A stretch of 56,204 bases of DNA, taken from an uncultured Bacteroidales bacterium. Its GTDB lineage: Bacteria > Bacteroidota > Bacteroidia > Bacteroidales > FEN-979. Both the position numbers and the translations under genes were made by a program. This document shows, in pieces, positions 1 through 6,225 of this stretch (its first letter is position 1; each line of letters begins with the position of its first letter). Below the pieces are notes generated by a model. That model had not been told where the DNA came from. It worked only from the letters and a program-made list of their open reading frames with translations, and made no database searches. The stretch spans positions 1 to 56,204 of the forward strand of contig CAJBYO010000100.1 in the NCBI GenBank assembly GCA_903959905.1. The letters are read 5' to 3'.

Positions 1-72
1 CTGCTCTTTCAGAGCTTCGATGGCGACCTTGGCCTTGAAATCTGCGCTGTAATTTTGTCTTTTCTTTCTCAT
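1..72 (-). CDS. IS3-family transposase OrfA, N-terminal part
   Basis: The reading frame starts with ATG at 70-72 and runs off the left edge. It encodes MRKKRQNYSADFKAKVAIEA followed by LKEQ, the typical N-terminus of IS3/IS911-type OrfA proteins. These bind the IS ends through a helix-turn-helix and are normally fused by frameshifting to the OrfB DDE integrase. Only 24 residues are visible, so family assignment rests on this signature and on the adjacent IS-like end. Confidence 0.8.
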   Translation of the reverse strand, partial: MRKKRQNYSADFKAKVAIEALKEQ

Positions 73-140
73 AATGACAGTAAATTTAAGGTTTGTTTGT
101 ACACCTTAACTTACTGTCCTAAATTTGGGGAGTATTATAA
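1..140 (-). mobile_element. End of an IS3-family insertion sequence
   Basis: The segment holds the first 24 codons of a transposase OrfA reading out of the window, preceded by a non-coding end. Read on the minus strand the outer end carries CCCCAAATTTAGGACA, which matches the usual look of IS3-family terminal inverted repeats. The outer border is placed near 140 because the sequence beyond it reads as another gene (recombinase stump). The other end lies outside the window, so the inverted-repeat partner and target duplication cannot be checked. Confidence 0.7.
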
Positions 141-287
141 AGAACGTTTATCACCCGTTCCATCACCAAAGGCATCCCATTGAATATCATCATGGGGATA
201 ACGGGTCACACCCGTATTGAAACTTTAAGCAGGTATATGGATAAGTACACTCCTACCAATGGATACAGGGAACTTTTGGAGGAATAG
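141..287 (+). pseudogene. Tyrosine recombinase/integrase, C-terminal stump
   Basis: An open frame without a start codon encodes 48 residues beginning RTFITRSITKGIPLNIIMG and continuing with ITGHTRIETLSRYMDKYT to a TAG stop. The order R-T-F, then G-H-T-R, then the Y of SRYMDKY matches the last catalytic boxes of tyrosine recombinases (Arg/His box, His, nucleophilic Tyr) of the kind found on Bacteroidetes integrative elements. An in-frame stop at 138-140 and the IS end directly upstream indicate that the IS removed the N-terminal part. It should be inactive. It is probably what remains of an integrase that entered the region near tRNA-Lys. Confidence 0.8.
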
Positions 288-314
288 ATTTTAAAATATC
301 AATACTATTAGCCT

Positions 315-650
315 ATGAAAGATGAAATCATAACACCTTATTCCATGGACATTCCGTTACTAAAGAAATTAGGATTGACCATCTTTAGTTGTAGCTATGG
401 AGTGGAAACGTTTCTCGGTACTGTAAAAAACGATACTTACTGCATTGACATCTGGGTTACTTGTATGCCTGCAATGTTTTTCCGGTTTCATATTAAAAAC
501 CATGAAAATACAGAATTTGAATTGGGAACAGGGAGTGGTAATTTCACCCAATACTGGACAATCGCTGAATCTTTTGGTCAAGGAATGATTGACATTGATG
601 AGATAAAGATTGATGGGGATGTCAAATTCAAAAGAGTAAAGAATGTTTGA
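315..650 (+). CDS. Hypothetical protein, 111 aa
   Basis: No family is recognised. The protein is soluble-looking, without signal peptide or membrane segment, and rich in aromatic residues and short beta-type stretches (for example TIFSCSYGVETFLGTVKNDT). The stop overlaps the start of the next gene by 8 nt (ATGTTTGA), a coupling typical of a two-gene operon, which is the best argument that both are real. It lies in the accessory strip beside the integrase stump and is probably horizontally acquired cargo. Confidence 0.6.
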   Translation: MKDEIITPYSMDIPLLKKLGLTIFSCSYGVETFLGTVKNDTYCIDIWVTCMPAMFFRFHIKNHENTEFELGTGSGNFTQYWTIAESFGQGMIDIDEIKIDGDVKFKRVKNV

Positions 651-957
651 TTCATTTAGCGATGGTTATTGTCCACAATGTCTATTGGACGATAAAAAAA
701 TTCCATTGGTTGTGAACCAGATGGATTTTTGGGAATGTCCTTCTTGCCGACTTCAATGTATTTCAGATGGGGTTTCTGTTTTGTCGATCATTCGTGAAAG
801 AGGGGATGGTCAGTTGAAAGATATTTTGGCTACAGACTGGATCAAGAGGTTTACTTTATCCCGGACTAAACGGAATGATATTACCAAATCGGACGGATCG
901 ACTTTCAGGAATGAAGAGGAATTGTGGGGGTATTTGGAGAATGAAGTTGAAGGATAA
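643..957 (+). CDS. Small protein with zinc-ribbon-like cysteines
   Basis: The 104-aa product has two Cys pairs, YCPQC near residue 9-13 and ECPSC near residue 31-35, spaced as in a zinc ribbon. The remainder is charged and probably helical. It overlaps the upstream 111-aa gene by 8 nt and is probably translationally coupled to it. A zinc-ribbon at the N-terminus followed by a helical tail suggests a nucleic-acid or protein adaptor, but no function can be assigned. It is followed by about 260 nt without a convincing gene. Confidence 0.6.
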   Translation: MFDSFSDGYCPQCLLDDKKIPLVVNQMDFWECPSCRLQCISDGVSVLSIIRERGDGQLKDILATDWIKRFTLSRTKRNDITKSDGSTFRNEEELWGYLENEVEG

Positions 958-1215
958 AAATTAGGACACATTGAAATGATTCTCGTAATATTCAATTTTT
1001 CGAGTATGAAATAACTTAGGAAGTTCGTTTTGAAACAAAGTCAATTCGATCTAATTTCTAAATTCGGTAAATTTTGTAAACGTCATAAGGACCGGCCGAT
1101 GGGTTTATCCATCTCAGGCCAATTCACATTAAACTGCTGATGAATTGATTGTTAAATGGGGAAGGTGGTCAATCAAGATCGATGCAATGTGTTCAGTATA
1201 ATCGTCCTATCCAGA

Positions 1216-1449
1216 TTATATAAAATTCCAGATATCCGTTTCGAAATCTCTGTTCATGAAGTCAGTATCACCTTTTTCAAGAGCTTCGTTAAAAAGGTCA
1301 ATGACCTTTTTGGACTTTTCTTCAACGATGTCAAAGTCTGGGTCACCACCAAGAAAAAGTTTTACGAACTCTTGGTTGTAAACAAACTTGTTGTTCACTT
1401 TCTTTGAATGCTCGAGAACAAAAGACACTTTTTCTAAAATAGTTTTCAT
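1216..1449 (-). CDS. Hypothetical protein, 77 aa
   Basis: This is a small acidic, mostly helical protein without recognised motifs (it ends with DTDFMNRDFETDIWNFI). Support comes from a perfect Bacteroidetes -7 box (TAAATTTG) at 1476-1483, about 27 nt upstream of its ATG in the correct orientation. It stands alone between divergent and unrelated small genes in the accessory strip. Function unknown. Confidence 0.55.
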   Translation of the reverse strand: MKTILEKVSFVLEHSKKVNNKFVYNQEFVKLFLGGDPDFDIVEEKSKKVIDLFNEALEKGDTDFMNRDFETDIWNFI

Positions 1450-1475
1450 AATTTGTGTGTTTCAGTTTGACAATA

Positions 1476-1483
1476 CAAATTTA
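1476..1483 (-). promoter_or_regulatory. -7 promoter box (TAAATTTG) of the 77-aa gene
   Basis: The box matches TAnnTTTG exactly and lies about 27 nt upstream of the ATG at 1449. No clear TTTG is seen about 19 nt further upstream. Confidence 0.5.
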
Positions 1484-1634
1484 TGCTTTTCCATTCATCG
1501 ATTCTTGAATTCAATCCCATCTTTCTCAAAGTAATCATATAGGAGATGCTGGGGATTCATTTGAAGATATAATACTCTACAAACCGAGTTGTAATCATTA
1601 ATCCGGAAAATTTTCATTGCTGAAAAAATGTCCT

Positions 1635-1642
1635 TATATTTG
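1635..1642 (+). promoter_or_regulatory. -7 promoter box (TATATTTG) of the 88-aa gene
   Basis: Perfect TAnnTTTG match 47 nt upstream of the ATG at 1689, with TTTC (near-consensus TTTG) 19 nt upstream of it. Confidence 0.55.
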
Positions 1643-1688
1643 AAGTTACCAAATGCCAATAGCCCGACAATGATAATCATAGGCATTG

Positions 1689-1955
1689 ATGATAAGTTTG
1701 GAGGATATTGAAAGGTTCTTTACCATTCTTGCCAAAGCTGGAGTAGCATATCATCCCGAGGTAACTTTCCATGATTTTATTCACAAGGATGAAAATGGAA
1801 AAATTACTGGCCCTTCTTTCACCGACGAGGAAAGTGAGCGACTAGATCAATTGATGAAAAAATGTCGGGACTTAGTTGATGAGCTGGATGCAGATATCTG
1901 GGAAATTTGTGAACGGGTGGATGAAACTGTTTCTGGGAATAATAAGAAGAAATAA
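1689..1955 (+). CDS. Hypothetical helical protein, 88 aa
   Basis: The start is taken at ATG 1689 rather than a TTG one codon earlier. The acidic, helix-rich product (MISLEDIERFFTILAKAG at the N-terminus, a Lys-rich tail) has no known domain. A perfect -7 promoter box lies at 1635-1642. About 40 nt downstream two mutually exclusive hairpins can form (1996-2018 and 2006-2024), but without a T-tract they are not a standard terminator. Confidence 0.55.
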   Translation: MISLEDIERFFTILAKAGVAYHPEVTFHDFIHKDENGKITGPSFTDEESERLDQLMKKCRDLVDELDADIWEICERVDETVSGNNKKK

Positions 1956-2255
1956 ATTTACCATTTGGATTTGAACCGGATTCTGTTAAATGAAATTCCA
2001 TTCCTGGTGAGAATGGAACTCACCAATGAATTTCAACGCGTTACGGATTTTTAGATCAAATATCAGTCAATAAACCAGAAATCAAACAAATCAACAATCA
2101 CTTTGTCTTTGATTATCAATGTTTTATCTTTTACCATTATTGGTTAAGGTGAAAAACGGAAAAATCCCTTATAACCGGATAATCTCACGCCTGTTTCCGA
2201 CCATAAATACATTCAAAACACATGTGTGTTGCCAGTTTGCAAGAATCCGCCATCG
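1956..2255. other. Intergenic gap with an alternative hairpin pair
   Basis: No convincing gene is present. TTCCATTC at 1996-2003 can pair with GAATGGAA at 2011-2018. The alternative GGTGAG at 2006-2011 pairs with CTCACC at 2019-2024, so the two hairpins exclude each other. Nothing else is recognised. Confidence 0.3.
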
Positions 2256-2855
2256 CTACGAATTATCCTTTGATAAACAACAATGTTTATATTTCTTTCC
2301 CGACCCACAGGGACAAAATTCGTTTCGACCGGGAATTTTTGGGAAACTGATATGGTTTGTAACATCTGAAGCCAACTTCTCAATATGCTCCCGGAACATG
2401 ATATAATGTTCGATTATTCTTTTAACATAAAAGTCATCTTCAAGCGTCGTTTTTACCCTTTCGAAGATTTTGTCAGTAATTTCTGTTCTCTGACTTAAAG
2501 TATTTATTGATGGCCCTTTGAGTTCGTGAAGAATTTCTTTATCATATCTGCCAAACCAGTTTGTATAGAAAATTTCTTTCTCCCACCCAAAATTGATAAC
2601 GGCGACGGGTTTTCTTCTATTTTCCGATATTACATTTAACATTACTCTTCTGCAATCGCATTTTGGTTCATCACAAAATAATTCCATTAAGATAAACTGA
2701 TCTCCCGCTAATTCCAGATCGTTAAATATTTGAATACACCGGGTTTCTTTTTCAGCAATTTCCGGGAAATATGTATCAAAAGCAGAATAGGGCATAAAAA
2801 TCAATTTTGGTTCCCTGTCTGGAAACGAATGGATAAAATTACAATTAAAAACCAA
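2256..2855 (-). CDS. SEC-C motif protein
   Basis: The last 20-odd residues contain the SEC-C metal-binding motif (GRNEFCPCGSGKKYKHCC), the zinc-binding tail known from SecA and from many uncharacterised proteins. It usually acts as an adaptor for binding ribosomes, SecB or other partners. A second Cys cluster, CDEPKCDCRR, lies near residue 61-70. The rest is soluble and unrecognised. The longest frame begins with TTG at 2855; the first ATG is at 2795 (MPYSAFDTYFPE), so the true start is uncertain and the protein has 179 or 199 residues. It follows the HTH gene on the same strand after 27 nt and is probably accessory cargo. Confidence 0.7.
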   Translation of the reverse strand: MVFNCNFIHSFPDREPKLIFMPYSAFDTYFPEIAEKETRCIQIFNDLELAGDQFILMELFCDEPKCDCRRVMLNVISENRRKPVAVINFGWEKEIFYTNWFGRYDKEILHELKGPSINTLSQRTEITDKIFERVKTTLEDDFYVKRIIEHYIMFREHIEKLASDVTNHISFPKIPGRNEFCPCGSGKKYKHCCLSKDNS

Positions 2856-2882
2856 AATTCAATGGAACCCATGAAGAGATGG

Positions 2883-3296
2883 TCACCTCCCATCCAGCCA
2901 CCTCTCCACTTCACCCCTCTTCACCCGGATTTTGGGTTTCACACCGGGTTTATCAATGGTAGAAATTTCCACCGACTGTAACTTCCCCTTCTTAATCAGT
3001 TTGTAAACGGTTTGCTCTGTAAATTTGATAATCTGAGCGACTTCTTCAACGGTTAAAATTTCATCGGGGTTGGTTTGGGGTTTCCTTTCACCCATCATTT
3101 TTGAAAATTCAGTTTCGATAAACCATTCTGAAAGCCGGTTTAAAGTGTTTAGTCTCTCAATATCAAACCGGAAAAGAATGTCGGGATTATCTTTTTTGGA
3201 ATCGAGGATACGGTTACCATGCTCCCTCAATTCATCAATGATGGTTTGGTAGTTACAATGGGATAGGAATTCAAAAAATTCACTGAAATTTTTCAT
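2883..3296 (-). CDS. Excisionase-like helix-turn-helix protein
   Basis: The C-terminal half (about residues 78-137) reads EILTVEEVAQIIKFTEQTVY then KLIKKGKLQSVEI and ends RGEVERWLDG. This is the MerR-type winged HTH of the excisionase/HTH_17 family that binds DNA next to att sites or operators. The N-terminal half is helical and unassigned. Its position just upstream of tRNA-Lys, beside an integrase stump, fits a leftover recombination directionality or regulatory gene of an integrated element. The ATG at 3296 gives 137 aa, longer than typical Xis proteins (60-100 aa), so it may instead be a regulator. Confidence 0.7.
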   Translation of the reverse strand: MKNFSEFFEFLSHCNYQTIIDELREHGNRILDSKKDNPDILFRFDIERLNTLNRLSEWFIETEFSKMMGERKPQTNPDEILTVEEVAQIIKFTEQTVYKLIKKGKLQSVEISTIDKPGVKPKIRVKRGEVERWLDGR

Positions 3297-3539
3297 AAAG
3301 ATTGTTTCTTTATGGTAGTCCGTGAAAAGTGAATTGTTTTAAAATTCTGATGGAAAGGGAGACAAAAAAGGTGGTTCAGGAGACAAAATCGATGTTTTTC
3401 CACAATTCAGTGGGACACGGAGCAAGATTAGGTTAAAGATTTTTAATCCGGGTTATACCACGTTATACTCCTCAGGGAAGATCCGTTAATCCTGTCTGTT
3501 CCTGATAGTTCCGGGTGACTTATGAGACAAATCTGAGAC
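3297..3539. other. Intergenic region between tRNA-Lys and the HTH gene
   Basis: No gene is evident. Short related blocks (TGAGACAAATCTGAGACA at 3520-3540 and its approximate inverse at 3585-3600) flank the terminator hairpin below the tRNA. In an element integrated at a tRNA 3' end this is where an att site would lie, but no intact repeat of the tRNA 3' end is visible in the window. Confidence 0.25.
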
Positions 3540-3584
3540 AAAAAACAACAAACCCACTGTTATCATAATGATTTACAGTGGGTT
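3540..3584 (-). terminator. Intrinsic terminator of tRNA-Lys
   Basis: AACCCACTGT at 3551-3560 pairs perfectly with ACAGTGGGTT at 3575-3584 (10 bp). On the minus strand the stem is followed by a T-rich tract (TGTTGTTTTTTGT). It lies 16 nt downstream of the tRNA 3' end. Confidence 0.8.
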
Positions 3585-3599
3585 ATGTCTCATTTGGTG

Positions 3600-3672
3600 T
3601 CTCCTCGCCAGGATTCGAACCTGGGACCCATTGATTAAGAGTCAATTGCTCTACCAACTGAGCTACGAAGAG
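3600..3672 (-). tRNA. tRNA-Lys (anticodon CTT)
   Basis: The minus strand folds as a full cloverleaf of 73 nt: acceptor CTCTTCG/CGAGGAG with one G-T pair, D-arm GCTC-AGTTGGTA-GAGC, anticodon stem ATTGA/TCAAT with loop CTCTTAA (anticodon CTT, Lys), and T-arm CCAGG-TTCGAAT-CCTGG. CCA is not encoded. A -7 box lies 11 nt upstream and a hairpin terminator 16 nt downstream, so the gene is an independent unit. tRNA 3' ends are common integration targets, and an integrase stump and an excisionase-like gene lie on that side. Confidence 0.95.
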
Positions 3673-3683
3673 GATTCGGGGTG

Positions 3684-3691
3684 CAAAGATA
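3684..3691 (-). promoter_or_regulatory. -7 promoter box (TATCTTTG) of tRNA-Lys
   Basis: Perfect TAnnTTTG match on the minus strand, 11 nt upstream of the mature tRNA 5' end. Confidence 0.6.
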
Positions 3692-3765
3692 CAAAGTTTT
3701 TGGAAAAGGGAACTGCGACAGGGGAAAATAATTTTGGTACTTTTGTAAGGAGGGTGGTTACTCCA

Positions 3766-3821
3766 TTGAGATTTGAGATTTGAGATTTGAGATTTGAGAC
3801 TTGAGACTTGGAATTTGAGAT
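3766..3821 (+). repeat. Heptamer tandem repeat, TTGAGAT type, 8 units
   Basis: Eight consecutive 7-nt units: TTGAGAT four times, TTGAGAC twice, then TTGGAAT and TTGAGAT. The array lies upstream of meaB. Its unit length and TGA core resemble the GTGACNN heptamers elsewhere in the window. Confidence 0.9.
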
Positions 3822-3824
3822 TTA

Positions 3825-3832
3825 TAATTTTG
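3825..3832 (+). promoter_or_regulatory. Possible -7 box (TAATTTTG) upstream of meaB
   Basis: The box matches TAnnTTTG and overlaps the downstream edge of the heptamer array. It lies 77 nt ahead of the meaB ATG. A TTG 21 nt further upstream lies within the array, so the repeat might contribute the -33 part; this is inference. Confidence 0.35.
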
Positions 3833-3857
3833 CATTTTAAGAATGAGCAATAACTAA

Positions 3858-3899
3858 TTGAATATTGAACATTGATCAACGAATTTTGAATATTGAAGA
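3858..3899 (+). repeat. Heptamer repeat, TTGAATA type, 6 units
   Basis: The units are TTGAATA, TTGAACA, TTGATCA, ACGAATT, TTGAATA, TTGAAGA. It ends 9 nt before the meaB start. The first five units recur inside meaB at 4155-4189 with about 30 of 35 positions identical. Confidence 0.9.
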
Positions 3900-3908
3900 T
3901 AGCAGAAC

Positions 3909-5030
3909 ATGGCACGTAAGCAGAAGTCGGCACTGGAGGTGATGCAGGGCGTTGAACAGCCCGGGCAGATCAATACCGATGCGGTGAAGACACTGCATGC
4001 GCGTAAAAGGGTAACGCATACGGTTCAGGAACTGGTGGAGGGGATCTTTGCGGGGAACCGGACGCTGCTCAGCAAGGCTATTACGCTGGTGGAGAGCTCG
4101 CTGGCGGAGCACCAGGAGATGGCGCAGGAGGTGATTGCATTGTGTTTGAAACGATTGAATATTGAATATCGATCAACGAATTTTGAGGTAAGAACCAGGG
4201 GGATAAGGATCGGGATTACAGGGGTGCCGGGAGTCGGGAAGAGTACGTTCATTGAGGCGCTGGGTAAATATCTGACCGGGAAAGGACATAAACTGGCGGT
4301 GCTGGCCATCGACCCGAGCAGTTCAAGGTCGAAGGGAAGTATCCTTGGTGATAAAACACGGATGGAGGAGCTGGCGGTTGACCCGAATGCATTCATCAGG
4401 CCTTCACCTGCTGCAGGATCGCTCGGCGGGGTGGCGCGAAAAACCCGTGAAACGATCATCCTCTGCGAGGCAGCCGGCTTTGATGTGATCTTTATTGAAA
4501 CGGTGGGGGTCGGACAATCAGAAACAACGGTTCATTCCATGGTCGACTTCTTCCTGCTGCTTATGCTGGCCGGCGCCGGCGATGAGCTCCAGGGCATCAA
4601 ACGCGGCATCATTGAAATGGCCGATGCCATCGTGATCAACAAGGCGGATGGGGATAACCTGGATAAGGCGAAAGCAGCACGGGTGGAATACGCCCACGCA
4701 TTGCACCTTTTCCCTCCACCAGAAGGCGGATGGACGCCTTTAGCAGACATCTGCTCGGCCCGCACCAAAATGGGCATTGAGAATGTGTGGCAGATCATTT
4801 TGAAGCACCGGGAGATAACAACCGCATCCGGTTTTTTTGAACAACGAAGAATGGAGCAGAACCGCCAGGTGCTGCGCGAATCCATAGAAGAGGGGCTGAA
4901 ACAGCACTTCTTTTCACAAAAGGAGATCGGTAGTGTTATTGCGGGTATTGAGCAGGGTAGCGTCGACGGTAACCTGAATCCATACAAAGCCGCGCAGGAC
5001 CTGCTGGATCAATACTTCAGGAAATTCTGA
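3909..5030 (+). CDS. meaB: Methylmalonyl-CoA mutase-associated G-protein MeaB
   Basis: MeaB (ArgK family) is a P-loop GTPase that loads and protects the adenosylcobalamin cofactor of methylmalonyl-CoA mutase in the cytoplasm. The sequence shows the Walker A motif GVPGVGKST (about 105-113), IDPSSSRSKGSILGDKTRM, ETVGVGQSE (Walker B/switch), and NKADGD as the guanine-specificity motif. The C-terminal helical dimerisation arm is present, and the 373-aa length is slightly above the family norm. The excess is explained by residues 83-94 (LNIEYRSTNFEV), which are encoded by a copy of the heptamer repeat that also lies just upstream of the gene. The insertion precedes the first G-domain strand and keeps the frame. 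No mutase gene is in the window. The identity is secure; tolerance of the insert is inferred. Confidence 0.95.
   Translation: MARKQKSALEVMQGVEQPGQINTDAVKTLHARKRVTHTVQELVEGIFAGNRTLLSKAITLVESSLAEHQEMAQEVIALCLKRLNIEYRSTNFEVRTRGIRIGITGVPGVGKSTFIEALGKYLTGKGHKLAVLAIDPSSSRSKGSILGDKTRMEELAVDPNAFIRPSPAAGSLGGVARKTRETIILCEAAGFDVIFIETVGVGQSETTVHSMVDFFLLLMLAGAGDELQGIKRGIIEMADAIVINKADGDNLDKAKAARVEYAHALHLFPPPEGGWTPLADICSARTKMGIENVWQIILKHREITTASGFFEQRRMEQNRQVLRESIEEGLKQHFFSQKEIGSVIAGIEQGSVDGNLNPYKAAQDLLDQYFRKF
4155..4189 (+). repeat. TTGAATA-type heptamer repeat inside meaB
   Basis: The five units TTGAATA, TTGAATA, TCGATCA, ACGAATT, TTGAGGT lie in the coding frame of meaB (codons 83-94) and match the intergenic copy at 3858-3892 unit by unit. 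Confidence 0.85.
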
Positions 5031-5037
5031 GAAATGG

Positions 5038-6108
5038 TTATTTTAAGTCTCTCAGCTTTCTCTGCTGCAGGATGTTCCTGACCCTTGAAGCCACAACACT
5101 GGCCACCAGGATAGAGGCGATAATCAGCAGGGATGCGTTGGTTGAAATCTTAAACACATCATGGAGAAGCATCTTTACCCCAACGAAAGTTAGCAGTGCA
5201 GCAAGCCCCATCTTCAGGTAATGGAATCGGTTCATGATGTCCATCACCAGAAAGAAAAGGGAACGTAACCCGAGGATGGCGAAAATGTTGGAGAAAAATA
5301 CAATGTAAGGATCCTGGGTAACGGAAAACACAGCCGGCACGGAATCCACGGCAAAAAGCACATCGGTGAATTCAATGATCATCAGCACAATGAACAGCGG
5401 GGTGACATACAATTTTCCCTGCTTGCGCTGGAAGAAGGTTTCAGCATGCTCGTCATGGCTCACGTTGAAGAAGCGGCCTACCAGCCTGACAATCGGGTGT
5501 TTTTCGGTATCTATCTGCTCATCCTTCTTGCCATACAGAAAATCCCAGGCCATCTTCAACCCAATGACAACCAGCATGATCCCGAACACATACAGGAACC
5601 AGGAAAATCGCTGGATGAGGGCACTGGCGGCAAAAATGAAAATAAAACGCATCACCACTGCACCCATGATCCCCCAGAAAAGGACACGTTTGAAATACTT
5701 CGGCTGGATATTGAATGACATGAAGATCATCACGATCACGAATACATTGTCAACCGAGAGGGAATATTCAATCAGGTAGCCGGTCAGGTACTCCAGCGAA
5801 AGGTTTTTATTGTAAAGATTGATGGCATCCTGAACGCCAAGTCCGCGGATGTCAATGGGATGATTAAACCGTGTGATCCTGTCCTGGATCTCTGATATCG
5901 TATCACTGCCGTGGATCCAGTTGCCGTGAAAGCGGATCAGGAAATAGAATCCTACTGATATCGCAACCCAGACGATCGTCCACCCAAGCGCTTCCTTGAA
6001 AGGCAGGGCATGATTTTTCTTCTGAAAAAATCCAAGGTCAATGCCCAACATAAGGGCAATGAAGAGGAGGAATGTGGTGAAGAAGATTATTTCGTTTGGA
6101 TTGGACAT
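5038..6108 (-). CDS. TerC-family integral membrane protein
   Basis: The 356-aa protein has seven or more hydrophobic segments and the conserved TerC/Alx acidic motifs: EYSLSVDNVFVIVMIF near residue 115-130 and EFTDVLFAVDSVPAVFS near 250-265. TerC-family proteins sit in the inner membrane and are linked to metal (Mn2+) export, tellurite resistance or co-translocational metalation; the substrate here is unknown. It is convergent with meaB (7-nt gap). A GTGACNN heptamer array starts 5 nt upstream of its ATG and occupies the place where its 5' untranslated region would be. The start is supported by the standard N-terminus before the first membrane helix. Confidence 0.9.
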   Translation of the reverse strand: MSNPNEIIFFTTFLLFIALMLGIDLGFFQKKNHALPFKEALGWTIVWVAISVGFYFLIRFHGNWIHGSDTISEIQDRITRFNHPIDIRGLGVQDAINLYNKNLSLEYLTGYLIEYSLSVDNVFVIVMIFMSFNIQPKYFKRVLFWGIMGAVVMRFIFIFAASALIQRFSWFLYVFGIMLVVIGLKMAWDFLYGKKDEQIDTEKHPIVRLVGRFFNVSHDEHAETFFQRKQGKLYVTPLFIVLMIIEFTDVLFAVDSVPAVFSVTQDPYIVFFSNIFAILGLRSLFFLVMDIMNRFHYLKMGLAALLTFVGVKMLLHDVFKISTNASLLIIASILVASVVASRVRNILQQRKLRDLK

Positions 6109-6113
6109 ATATC

Positions 6114-6162
6114 GTGACGGGTGACGGGTGACGGGTGACAGGTGACAGGTAAAGGATGACAG
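6114..6162 (+). repeat. GTGACNN heptamer array, 7 units
   Basis: The units are GTGACGG three times, GTGACAG twice, then the degenerate GTAAAGG and ATGACAG. The array lies between the divergent terC and glutamine synthetase genes. The GTGAC reading is on the plus strand, as in all other arrays of this family in the window. Confidence 0.9.
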
Positions 6163-6185
6163 CTGGCAAAATTACAAAAATTTAT

Positions 6186-6193
6186 TACTTTTG
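6186..6193 (+). promoter_or_regulatory. -7 promoter box (TACTTTTG) of glutamine synthetase gene
   Basis: TAnnTTTG match 33 nt upstream of the ATG at 6226. No clear -33 TTTG is visible; the heptamer array occupies the region above it. Confidence 0.5.
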
Positions 6194-6225
6194 CAGCTAC
6201 TCCCTTTTAACTGAATTTCCTGGCT

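Noticed and set aside
1081..1130. Hairpin GGCC-GATGG-GTTTAT-CCATC-TCA-GGCC as an RNA gene
   Set aside because: It is a short single hairpin without promoter, T-tract or second copy. It is not enough to call.
1495..1686. 63-aa open frame on the minus strand (MPMIIIVGLLAFGNFKY...)
   Set aside because: Its start lies 2 nt from the divergent 88-aa gene, and the promoter of that gene lies within the frame. No family resemblance supports it.
3568..3783. Open frame across tRNA-Lys on the plus strand
   Set aside because: It is antisense to a perfect tRNA cloverleaf and its terminator.
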